Shown: positions 1-5,796 of the stretch, in pieces
Layout: every line of letters starts with the position of its first letter
How positions within the stretch are numbered: the first letter of the stretch is position 1
Assembly (NCBI GenBank): GCA_035995425.1
Contig: DASYKM010000191.1
Coordinates: forward strand, 1-6,876
From: CADEED01 sp035995425
Lineage (GTDB): Bacteria > Pseudomonadota > Gammaproteobacteria > Steroidobacterales > Steroidobacteraceae
Length of the DNA: 6,876 nucleotides
Direction of reading: 5' to 3'
Position numbers and translations under genes: made by a program
Notes under the pieces: model-generated
The model's input: only the letters and a program-made list of their open reading frames with translations
Databases searched by the model: none
Told to the model about the DNA's origin: nothing

Positions 1-148
1 CGATTCGTTTGATCAGTTCGTCGTACTACTCAAGAACAGCGTGAGTCAGATGGTTTACAAACACGCGATTTCGACAGTTGTCCCGGCGCGAAACGTGCGC
101 ATCACCAACGAAGACGGAACGACGATCGAGGCGGTCGCTGGAGAGTGA
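1..148 (+). CDS. hfq: RNA chaperone Hfq, C-terminal part (5' end outside window)
   Basis: Hfq is the hexameric Sm-like RNA chaperone that pairs small RNAs with mRNAs and affects their stability and translation. The reading frame enters at base 2 and gives 48 residues before TGA at 146-148. It carries the rest of the Sm1 motif (SFDQFVVLLKN) and a complete Sm2 motif (VSQMVYKHAISTVVP), including the YKH triplet that contributes to the proximal RNA-binding pore. Aligned by eye to E. coli Hfq, the first visible residue falls near position 37, so the whole protein should be about 84 residues. The tail after VVP is short (about 19 residues) and rich in acidic residues (NEDGTTIEAVAGE), much shorter than the long disordered E. 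coli tail; many bacterial Hfq proteins have such short tails. hflX follows after 45 bases, as in the classic hfq-hflX arrangement. The identification is secure; only the missing N-terminus limits it. Confidence 0.96.
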   Translation, partial: DSFDQFVVLLKNSVSQMVYKHAISTVVPARNVRITNEDGTTIEAVAGE

Positions 149-193
149 CCCAGGCGTTCGCACACGCTTTCATTCCCTTCTCGAGAAAACAAA

Positions 194-1537
194 TTGTTCG
201 AGCGACCACGCGCAGGTGAGCGGGCCGTGCTCGTGCGCCTTGGCATAGGCGCGCCCGCGGACCCCGAAGACATCCAGGAGTTCCAGCAACTCACCCGCTC
301 CGCGGGTGCCATTCCCGTCGTGAGCATCGGCGGACGTCGCGATCGCCCCGATCCGCGCTTCTTCGTTGGCAGTGGCAAGGCGGATGAAATCCGCGCCGCT
401 GCGGTCGAGCACAATGCCGACGTGGTGCTCTTCGATCATCCGCTCTCGCCATCGCAGGAGCGCAATCTCGAGAAACTCATCGAGCGGCGCGTGCTCGATC
501 GGTCGGGCCTGATCCTCGACATCTTCGCGCAGCGTGCGCGCAGCCACGAAGGCAAGCTCGAAGTGGAGCTCGCGCAGCTCAAACACATCGCCTCACGCCT
601 GGTGCGCGGCTGGACTCACCTCGAGCGCCAGCGCGGTGGCGGCATCGGCAATCGCGGTCCCGGCGAAACGCAGCTGGAAACCGACCGTCGCCTGCTCGCC
701 AAGCGAGTGAAGACGCTCGACGCGCGGCTCGACAAGATCAAACAGCAACGCGAGACCGGCCGGCAGCAACGCGCCGAGATCCCGGTTCCGTCGCTCGCGC
801 TGGTCGGCTACACCAACGCCGGCAAGTCCACGCTGTTCCGCGCGCTCACGGGTGCGGACGCATACATCGCCGATCAGCTGTTCGCGACGCTCGATCCCAC
901 CGTGCGCAGCATCGTGCTGCCGGGCAACACCAAGGTGGTGGTGGCCGACACCGTCGGTTTCATTCGTGAACTGCCGCACGAGCTCGTCGCGGCCTTCCAG
1001 TCCACGCTCACCGAGGCTCGCGAGGCCACGCTGCTGCTGCACGTCGTCGACGTCAGCGATCCGCGGCGTGATGAGCACATCGACGAAGTCAACCGCGTGC
1101 TCGCCGAGATCGGCGCCGCCGATCTGCCGCAGATCCTCGTGTTCAACAAGATCGATCGCATCGAGACGCCGGCGCGCGTCGATCGCGACGAAGCAGGGCG
1201 GGTGAGCCACGTGTGGCTGTCGGCCGCGAAAGCCGACGGCCTCGACTTGTTGCGCGAATCGGTCGCCGACCGCCTGGCGCGCCGGGCGCGGCGTGCGACA
1301 CTGCGCCTGCCGGTATCGGCGGGCGAGCTGCGTGCGCGCCTATACGCGGCGAATCTGGTGCTGGCCGAACGCATCGCCGACGACGGAGCCTTCGAAATCG
1401 ACACTGAACTATCGGATTTCGAGCTGCTCAAGTGGGCGCGCGAGCCCGGCGTCGAAATTCTGACGCAGGCCGGTGACTCAACTTGTACGGCCGCAGGTGC
1501 CTACCTACAATCGTCGCCCGCCTTGCGAAGCAGCTGA
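194..1537 (+). CDS. hflX: Ribosome-associated GTPase HflX
   Basis: HflX is an OBG-HflX family GTPase that binds the 50S subunit and in E. coli splits stalled 70S ribosomes, for example after heat stress. The 447-residue product has the family layout: an N-terminal nucleotide-binding-like domain (about 1-135), a coiled-coil linker containing the HflX signature RGPGETQLETDRR (154-166), then the G domain. Visible G motifs are the P-loop GYTNAGKST (205-213), the DTVGFI switch II motif (252-257), NKID (318-321) and SAA (343-345). The start is TTG at 194, giving MFERPRAGERAVLV, which aligns with the E. coli MFDRYDAGEQAVLV start; a weak GAGA (183-186) precedes it. The protein ends with a roughly 20-residue tail beyond the point where E. 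coli HflX stops. The DNA for that tail overlaps a promoter-like element before hflK. The stop codon lies one base before the hflK start, so the two genes are probably translationally linked. Confidence 0.96.
   Translation: MFERPRAGERAVLVRLGIGAPADPEDIQEFQQLTRSAGAIPVVSIGGRRDRPDPRFFVGSGKADEIRAAAVEHNADVVLFDHPLSPSQERNLEKLIERRVLDRSGLILDIFAQRARSHEGKLEVELAQLKHIASRLVRGWTHLERQRGGGIGNRGPGETQLETDRRLLAKRVKTLDARLDKIKQQRETGRQQRAEIPVPSLALVGYTNAGKSTLFRALTGADAYIADQLFATLDPTVRSIVLPGNTKVVVADTVGFIRELPHELVAAFQSTLTEAREATLLLHVVDVSDPRRDEHIDEVNRVLAEIGAADLPQILVFNKIDRIETPARVDRDEAGRVSHVWLSAAKADGLDLLRESVADRLARRARRATLRLPVSAGELRARLYAANLVLAERIADDGAFEIDTELSDFELLKWAREPGVEILTQAGDSTCTAAGAYLQSSPALRSS
1483..1511 (+). promoter_or_regulatory. 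Putative sigma70-type promoter for hflK, inside the 3' end of hflX
   Basis: TTGTAC (1483-1488) and TACAAT (1506-1511) are separated by exactly 17 bases. The -10 hexamer matches TATAAT at five of six positions; the -35 matches TTGACA only at its first three. In this GC-rich background the combination stands out. Transcription would begin near 1518, leaving a leader of about 21 bases with a weak GAAG (1527-1530) before the hflK ATG. This would let hflK-hflC (and purA) be expressed independently of hfq-hflX. It is a prediction from motif and spacing only. Confidence 0.45.
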
Positions 1538-1538
1538 C

Positions 1539-2642
1539 ATGGCCTGGAATCAACCCGGTAATTCGAACAACAACCCCTGGGGCAAGAAACCGGCCCCGGG
1601 TGGTGGCGATCTCGACCAGGCCTTCAAGGACTGGCAGAAGCGCATCGAAGCACTGTTTGGCGGTGGCGGCGGGCGTTCCACGACTCTGCTGCTGTTCATC
1701 GTCATCATCGTCCTCGGCTTGTGGATGATGAGTGGCTTGTACCGGGTTGAACCCGGTAACCAGGGTGTCGTCCAGCGTTTCGGCAAACACGTCGAGACCG
1801 TAGGGGACGGCTGGGGATGGCGCCTGCCATGGCCCATCGAAACGGTGACCAAGGTCGACGTGGCGGGCGTCAAGTCCACGGAATACAAATCGAGCGTGCT
1901 CACCGCGGAACCGAACATGGTCGAGCTGCAGGTTGCGGTGCAGTACCGCATCAAGAACGCCGAAGACAATCTCTTCAAGGTGCGCGATCCGACGGCGACG
2001 CTCAGCGAGGTGAGCGAAAGCGCCATCCGCGAAGTGGTCGGGCGCAATGACCAGCAGGCCATCCTCGAGGCCGGCCGCATCAAGATCGCCGAAGACACGC
2101 GCGTCATCATGCAGCGCACGCTCGATCAGTACGGTGCCGGAATCGAAGTTCGCAGCGTGAACATCACCGACGTGCAGGTGCCCGAGGCCGTGCAGCAGGC
2201 GCAGCGCGATTCGGTCAAGGCCAAGGCCGACCGCGAGCGCATGATCAAGGAAGCGCAGGCCTACGCGAACGGCATCCTGCCGGTCGCCCAGGGCAATGCG
2301 GCGCGCGCGGTGCAGGATGCCGAGGCGTACAAGTCGCAGGTCGTGTCGATGGCCGCCGGCGACGCTTCGCGCTTCTCGGCGCTGGCACTCGCCTATGAGA
2401 ATGCGCCGGCCGTGACCCGCGAGCGCCTGTACATCGAAACCATGGAGAGCGTGCTCAAGGCTTCGCGCAAGGTGCTCATCGATTCGAAGAGCGGCAACGG
2501 CAACATGCTCTATCTACCGCTCGACAAGCTCATGGACCGCGGGCGCGATGCCGACGGCAACACGGTGACCGTGCGGCCGCCGGTGAACGTCGAAGCCGAA
2601 ACCTCGCCGACCACCGATACACGCCAGAGGGTGGAGCGCTGA
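1539..2642 (+). CDS. hflK: FtsH-associated SPFH membrane protein HflK
   Basis: HflK pairs with HflC to form the large membrane complex that surrounds the AAA+ protease FtsH and modulates its degradation of membrane proteins. The ATG at 1539 is chosen over upstream in-frame starts (for example 1473) because it gives MAWNQPGNSNNNPWG, matching the conserved HflK N-terminus. The 367-residue product has a Gly/Asn/Pro-rich cytoplasmic N-terminus (1-46), one membrane segment (about 49-66, LLLFIVIIVLGLWMM), then the SPFH/band-7 domain starting at YRVEPGNQGVVQRFGK. An Ala/Glu/Lys-rich coiled-coil follows (about 220-285), then the conserved TRERLYIETME (293-303) and a LYLPLDKLM block. It is shorter than E. 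coli HflK (419) mainly because both flexible ends are reduced. The start is one base after the hflX stop, and the TGA shares its A with the hflC ATG. Confidence 0.96.
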   Translation: MAWNQPGNSNNNPWGKKPAPGGGDLDQAFKDWQKRIEALFGGGGGRSTTLLLFIVIIVLGLWMMSGLYRVEPGNQGVVQRFGKHVETVGDGWGWRLPWPIETVTKVDVAGVKSTEYKSSVLTAEPNMVELQVAVQYRIKNAEDNLFKVRDPTATLSEVSESAIREVVGRNDQQAILEAGRIKIAEDTRVIMQRTLDQYGAGIEVRSVNITDVQVPEAVQQAQRDSVKAKADRERMIKEAQAYANGILPVAQGNAARAVQDAEAYKSQVVSMAAGDASRFSALALAYENAPAVTRERLYIETMESVLKASRKVLIDSKSGNGNMLYLPLDKLMDRGRDADGNTVTVRPPVNVEAETSPTTDTRQRVER

Positions 2643-3520
2643 TGGGCTCGCGCATACTCGGAACCCTGGTGGTGCTGCTGGTGCTGGTCCTGCTGATCAC
2701 CAGCTCGACGTTCATGGTCGGCGAGCAGGAGATCGCGGTGCGCGTGCGCCTGTCGCAGATCAAGGGTGCAGACTTCGAACCCGGTCTGCAGTTCAAGATT
2801 CCCTTCATGGATCGCGTGGTCAAATTCGACCGCCGCGTGCTGACGCGCAAATTCAACGGCGAGCAATTCCTGACCAGCGAGAGCCAGGGCCTCACCATCG
2901 ATTACTACATCAAGTGGCGGATCATCGACGCCGAGCAGTTCTACCGCGCGACCAGCGGCGGCGATGAAGGCCGCGCCGAATCGCTGGTGGGCGACACCAT
3001 CCAGGACGGTATCAAGAACGCGGTTGCGCGGCGCACGCTCAAGGACATCGTCATCTCCGACCGCCAGCAGGTCACGGGCGAGTTCATGAAGGACGCCAGC
3101 GAGAAGTTGCTGAAGCTGGGCGTGCAGCTGGTCGACGTGCGCGTGCAGCGCATCGCCCTGCAGGAAGAAGTGGCCAGCAGCGTGTACGACAGCATGAAGC
3201 GCACCTTCGAGGCCATCGCGCGCACGCAACGCGGCGAGGGCGATCGCGAGTCGCAGATCGTGCGCGCTGAAGCCGAGCGCCGGCGCACCGAGCTCATCGC
3301 CAAGTCGCTGTCCGACGCGCAGCGCATCCGCGGCGAAGGCGACGCCATCGCCGCGGCCATCTACGCCACCGCGTACAACCGCAATCCGGAGTTCTATTCG
3401 TTCTACCGCAGCCTGCAGGCGTATCGCAGCGCGCTCGGTCGCGAGGGCGATGTCATGGTGATTTCGCCTGACAGCGAGTTCTTCCGTTACTTCAAGAGCC
3501 CGACGCCGACCCGGCGTTGA
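2642..3520 (+). CDS. hflC: FtsH-associated SPFH membrane protein HflC
   Basis: HflC is the second subunit of the HflKC complex that encloses FtsH in the inner membrane, with most of the protein on the periplasmic side. The 292-residue product starts with a membrane anchor (about 5-22, ILGTLVVLLVLVLLITSS). The SPFH domain follows, with FEPGLQFKIPF (45-55) and a DYYIKWRI strand (87-94), then a charged coiled-coil with RAEAERRRTELIAKSLSDAQ (208-227) and RIRGEGDA (228-235). The C-terminus, VMVISPDSEFFRYFKSPT, closely matches the E. coli end. It is shorter than E. coli HflC (334) because it lacks an insert of about 40 residues in the middle of the SPFH region; that insert is variable in the family. 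The ATG overlaps the hflK stop by one base (TGATG), and GGAG at 2633-2636 supplies a good ribosome site. This fits coupled translation of two subunits needed together. Confidence 0.96.
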   Translation: MGSRILGTLVVLLVLVLLITSSTFMVGEQEIAVRVRLSQIKGADFEPGLQFKIPFMDRVVKFDRRVLTRKFNGEQFLTSESQGLTIDYYIKWRIIDAEQFYRATSGGDEGRAESLVGDTIQDGIKNAVARRTLKDIVISDRQQVTGEFMKDASEKLLKLGVQLVDVRVQRIALQEEVASSVYDSMKRTFEAIARTQRGEGDRESQIVRAEAERRRTELIAKSLSDAQRIRGEGDAIAAAIYATAYNRNPEFYSFYRSLQAYRSALGREGDVMVISPDSEFFRYFKSPTPTRR

Positions 3521-3573
3521 GCGCAACTCCATCCGCAGCTGATTTCGTCGCGACAGAGCGGCGCCGAGAGACC

Positions 3574-4866
3574 ATGGGCAAATTCGTCATCATCATCGGG
3601 ACCCAGTGGGGCGACGAGGGCAAAGGCAAGGTCGTCGATCTGCTCACCGAACGGGCCGCGGCGGTGGCGAGATTCCAGGGCGGGCACAACGCCGGCCATA
3701 CGCTGGTGATCGGCGGCAAGAAGACCGTGCTCTCGCTGATCCCTTCCGGAATCCTGCACAAGAACGTCCTTTGTCTCATCGGCAACGGTGTGGTGCTGTC
3801 GCTCGAAGCGCTGTTCCGTGAATCGCAGACCCTCATCGACACCGGCGTGGATGTGTTCGCGCGCCTGCGCGTTTCGCCTAACTGCCCGCTGATCCTGCCG
3901 TCGCACGTCTCGCTCGACAAGGCGCGCGAGGCGGCGCGCGGCGCCAACGCCATCGGCACCACCGGCCGCGGCATCGGCCCGGCGTATGAAGACAAGGTCG
4001 CCCGCCGTGCCGTGCGCGTGCAGGACCTGTTCCAGCGCGAGAAATTCGCCGCCAAGCTCGGCGAGATCCTCGACTTCCACAATTTCGTGCTGCAGCACTA
4101 CTTCAAGCAGCCGGCCGTCGATTTCCAGAAGACGCTCGACGAACAACTCTCTTACGCCGATCGCGTGCGGCCGCTGGTCAGCGACATTCCGCAGATCCTC
4201 GCGGCGCTACGCGAGCAAAAGGCCGACGTGATGTTCGAGGGTGCGCAGGGCGCGATGCTCGACGTCGATCTCGGCACGTATCCGTTCGTCACCTCGTCGA
4301 ACACCACCGGCGGATTCGCCGGCACCGGCACCGGCATCGGTCCTCGCTCCTTCGACTACGTGCTCGGCATCGTCAAGGCGTACACCACACGCGTGGGCGC
4401 GGGGCCGTTTCCCACCGAGTTGTTCGATGGCTATGGCGAGCATCTGTCACGCGTCGGACACGAGTTCGGTGCGGTCACGGGCCGCAAGCGCCGTTGCGGC
4501 TGGTTCGATGCGGTGGCGCTGCGCCGCTCCATCATCCACTCGAGCGTGTCGGGGCTGTGCCTGACCAAGCTCGACGTGCTCGACGGGCTCGATTCGCTGC
4601 AGATCTGCGTGGGCTATGAATCCGACGGCAAGACCAGCAAAGAGCCGCCCATGTATGCCGACGCGTTCGCCGACGTGGAGCCGGTGTACGAAGAGATGCC
4701 GGGCTGGAAGGAATCCACGATTGGCGTCACGTCATATGACGGATTGCCGAAGAATGCCCGTGCATACCTCGAACGACTGCAGGAGCTCGCGGGCGTGCCC
4801 ATCGACATCATCTCGACGGGGCCGGATCGCGATCAGACGATCGTGCTCAGACATCCGTTCGACTAG
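3574..4866 (+). CDS. purA: Adenylosuccinate synthetase
   Basis: PurA condenses IMP with aspartate using GTP to make adenylosuccinate, the first committed step from IMP to AMP, in the cytoplasm. The ATG at 3574 gives MGKFVIIIGTQWGDEGKGK, which aligns with the E. coli start; an in-frame start at 3517 would add 19 residues without family support, and GAGAG (3566-3570) precedes the chosen ATG. The product is 430 residues, the usual length. Visible signatures are the GTP-binding GDEGKGK (13-19) with catalytic Asp14, GGHNAGHTLV (36-45) with catalytic His42, IGTTGRGIGPAYEDK, TSSNTT, VGAGPFPTEL, TGRKRRCGWFDAV, LTKLDVLDG and the guanine-binding STGPDR near the C-terminus. No key residue appears missing. 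It follows hflC after 53 bases. In many relatives a DUF2065 gene or hisZ lies in that gap; neither is present here. Confidence 0.98.
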   Translation: MGKFVIIIGTQWGDEGKGKVVDLLTERAAAVARFQGGHNAGHTLVIGGKKTVLSLIPSGILHKNVLCLIGNGVVLSLEALFRESQTLIDTGVDVFARLRVSPNCPLILPSHVSLDKAREAARGANAIGTTGRGIGPAYEDKVARRAVRVQDLFQREKFAAKLGEILDFHNFVLQHYFKQPAVDFQKTLDEQLSYADRVRPLVSDIPQILAALREQKADVMFEGAQGAMLDVDLGTYPFVTSSNTTGGFAGTGTGIGPRSFDYVLGIVKAYTTRVGAGPFPTELFDGYGEHLSRVGHEFGAVTGRKRRCGWFDAVALRRSIIHSSVSGLCLTKLDVLDGLDSLQICVGYESDGKTSKEPPMYADAFADVEPVYEEMPGWKESTIGVTSYDGLPKNARAYLERLQELAGVPIDIISTGPDRDQTIVLRHPFD

Positions 4867-4868
4867 AC

Positions 4869-4935
4869 GGGTTTGGCGCTGTCTGGCGCCGTACGTAGGC
4901 GCACTCCGACACGCATCAGTCGCCAAACTCTTCTT
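4869..4935 (+). terminator. Possible structured terminator downstream of purA
   Basis: GTTTGGCG (4871-4878) and CGCCAAAC (4921-4928) are exact inverted repeats that begin four bases after the purA stop and enclose 42 bases. Inside lies a smaller hairpin, GCGCC (4886-4890) with GGCGC (4898-4902) around a 7-base loop. The outer right arm is followed by TCTTCTT, a broken T-tract. The long loop and poor T run make this a weak intrinsic terminator at best. The placement between purA and the trehalose genes supports the idea; it could instead be only an RNA structure that protects the transcript end. Confidence 0.35.
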
Positions 4936-4995
4936 GTACAAAGATTCTCACAGCTAACTACCGCAATTCAGCGGGCCTCGTGCCGCGGTCGTTCA

Positions 4996-5001
4996 TATAC
5001 T
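4996..5001 (+). promoter_or_regulatory. Putative -10 element (TATACT) for the otsB unit
   Basis: TATACT matches the sigma70 -10 consensus at five of six positions and sits in a short AT-richer patch just before otsB. No convincing -35 hexamer lies 15-19 bases upstream (that region reads GCGGGCCTCG). A TATACT box with a poor -35 is compatible with a sigma-S type promoter, and E. coli otsBA is known to be RpoS-dependent; the link here is an inference. The spacing would put +1 at or next to the A of the ATG at 5008. Confidence 0.35.
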
Positions 5002-5007
5002 GGACGG

Positions 5008-5796
5008 ATGATGCAACTCGCGCCGCGTGAAGCGGCTGCCGTACACGCGGTACCGCTGCCCGCCAATGCCTGGTGTCTGTTTCTCGACGTCGATGGGACC
5101 CTCCTGGAGCTCGCTGACCACCCGCGCGCGGTGTCGGTGGACCCGGAACTGCGACAGCTGATCGAGCGATTGCGCGCCGCCGCGGCCGGCGCGGTGGCGC
5201 TCGTGAGCGGCCGGACCATCGCCGATCTCGACCGGCTCTTCGATGAACCCGCATTGCCACTCGCCGGCATGCACGGCTGCGAACGCCGCGATGCGCGTGG
5301 GGTGCTGCACGTCGCGCCGGTCGCACTCGAGCAGTTGGCGGAAGTGCGCGAAGGGCTGCAGCGCATGGTGAGCCGCCATCCCGGACTGTTGTTCGAAGAC
5401 AAGGGCGCGGCACTGGCACTGCATTTTCTCAAGGCGCCGCAGCTCGAACACGAGTTGCGCGCCGAAGTGGCGCTGCTGGCGGCACCGCTGGTGCCGCGAT
5501 TCACGGTGCTCGACGGGCACGCGGTACTCGAGGTCAAGCCCGCGGCGCACACCAAGGACAGCGCGGTTAGCGCATTCATGGAAGAGGAACCGTTCCGCGG
5601 CCGGCAGCCCATATTCATCGGCGACGATCAGACCGATTACGGCGGCTTCGCCGCCGCGCGGCGGTTCGACGGACTCGCCATCGCGGTCGGACCGCGCGTG
5701 AAGTCCGACTTGTGGCTGCCGGGACCGGCGGCGGTGCGGCAGTGGTTGGAGAATCTGGCGGGGCTGGATCACCTGGCGGGAACGGTGAGCGCGTGA
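5008..5796 (+). CDS. otsB: Trehalose-6-phosphate phosphatase
   Basis: OtsB removes phosphate from trehalose-6-phosphate to give trehalose, an osmolyte and stress protectant, in the cytoplasm. The 262-residue product is a HAD-superfamily phosphatase. Motif I is FLDVDGT (25-31) with nucleophile Asp27 and Asp29, motif II is LVSGR (65-69), and the cap region carries LAGMHGCERRD (85-95), as in E. coli LAGVHGAERRD. Motif III is EVKP...TK (175-183) with Lys183, and motif IV is IGDDQTD (204-210). Two neighbouring positions are unusual: the Gly that normally follows the motif III Lys is Asp184, and the Glu that normally follows TD in motif IV is Tyr211. The core Asp and Lys residues remain, so activity is likely. 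ATG codons stand at both 5008 and 5011; longer in-frame starts (from 4873) add Arg/Ser-rich sequence unlike the family. The stop overlaps the next gene by four bases. Confidence 0.93.
   Translation: MMQLAPREAAAVHAVPLPANAWCLFLDVDGTLLELADHPRAVSVDPELRQLIERLRAAAAGAVALVSGRTIADLDRLFDEPALPLAGMHGCERRDARGVLHVAPVALEQLAEVREGLQRMVSRHPGLLFEDKGAALALHFLKAPQLEHELRAEVALLAAPLVPRFTVLDGHAVLEVKPAAHTKDSAVSAFMEEEPFRGRQPIFIGDDQTDYGGFAAARRFDGLAIAVGPRVKSDLWLPGPAAVRQWLENLAGLDHLAGTVSA

Noticed and set aside
593..1210. 205-residue open frame on the - strand opposite hflX
   Set aside because: Antisense shadow of the hflX GTPase region with no independent start context or recognisable fold.
1473..1538. Longer HflK start inside hflX
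   Set aside because: The added 22 residues have no HflK similarity, whereas ATG at 1539 gives the conserved MAWNQPGN start.
2510..3532. 340-residue open frame on the - strand opposite hflC
   Set aside because: It lies entirely antisense to a well-conserved gene. GC-rich codon bias routinely keeps the opposite frames open, and the translation is a low-complexity His/Arg/Ala/Asp mix with no recognisable domain.
3517..3573. Longer PurA start overlapping the hflC stop
   Set aside because: Adds 19 residues not found in PurA proteins; ATG at 3574 matches the family start and has a nearby GAGAG.
3487..4146. 219-residue open frame on the - strand opposite the start of purA
   Set aside because: Antisense shadow of purA; composition mirrors the purA codons and no family motif is visible.
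4873..5007. In-frame N-terminal extension of OtsB from TTG at 4873
   Set aside because: The extra 45 residues are Arg/Ser/Thr-rich, would overlap the inverted repeats after purA, and are absent from the family.
4867..5007. A tRNA or small RNA gene after purA
   Set aside because: No cloverleaf arms, T-loop or acceptor pairing could be drawn; only the inverted repeats and short motifs already listed.
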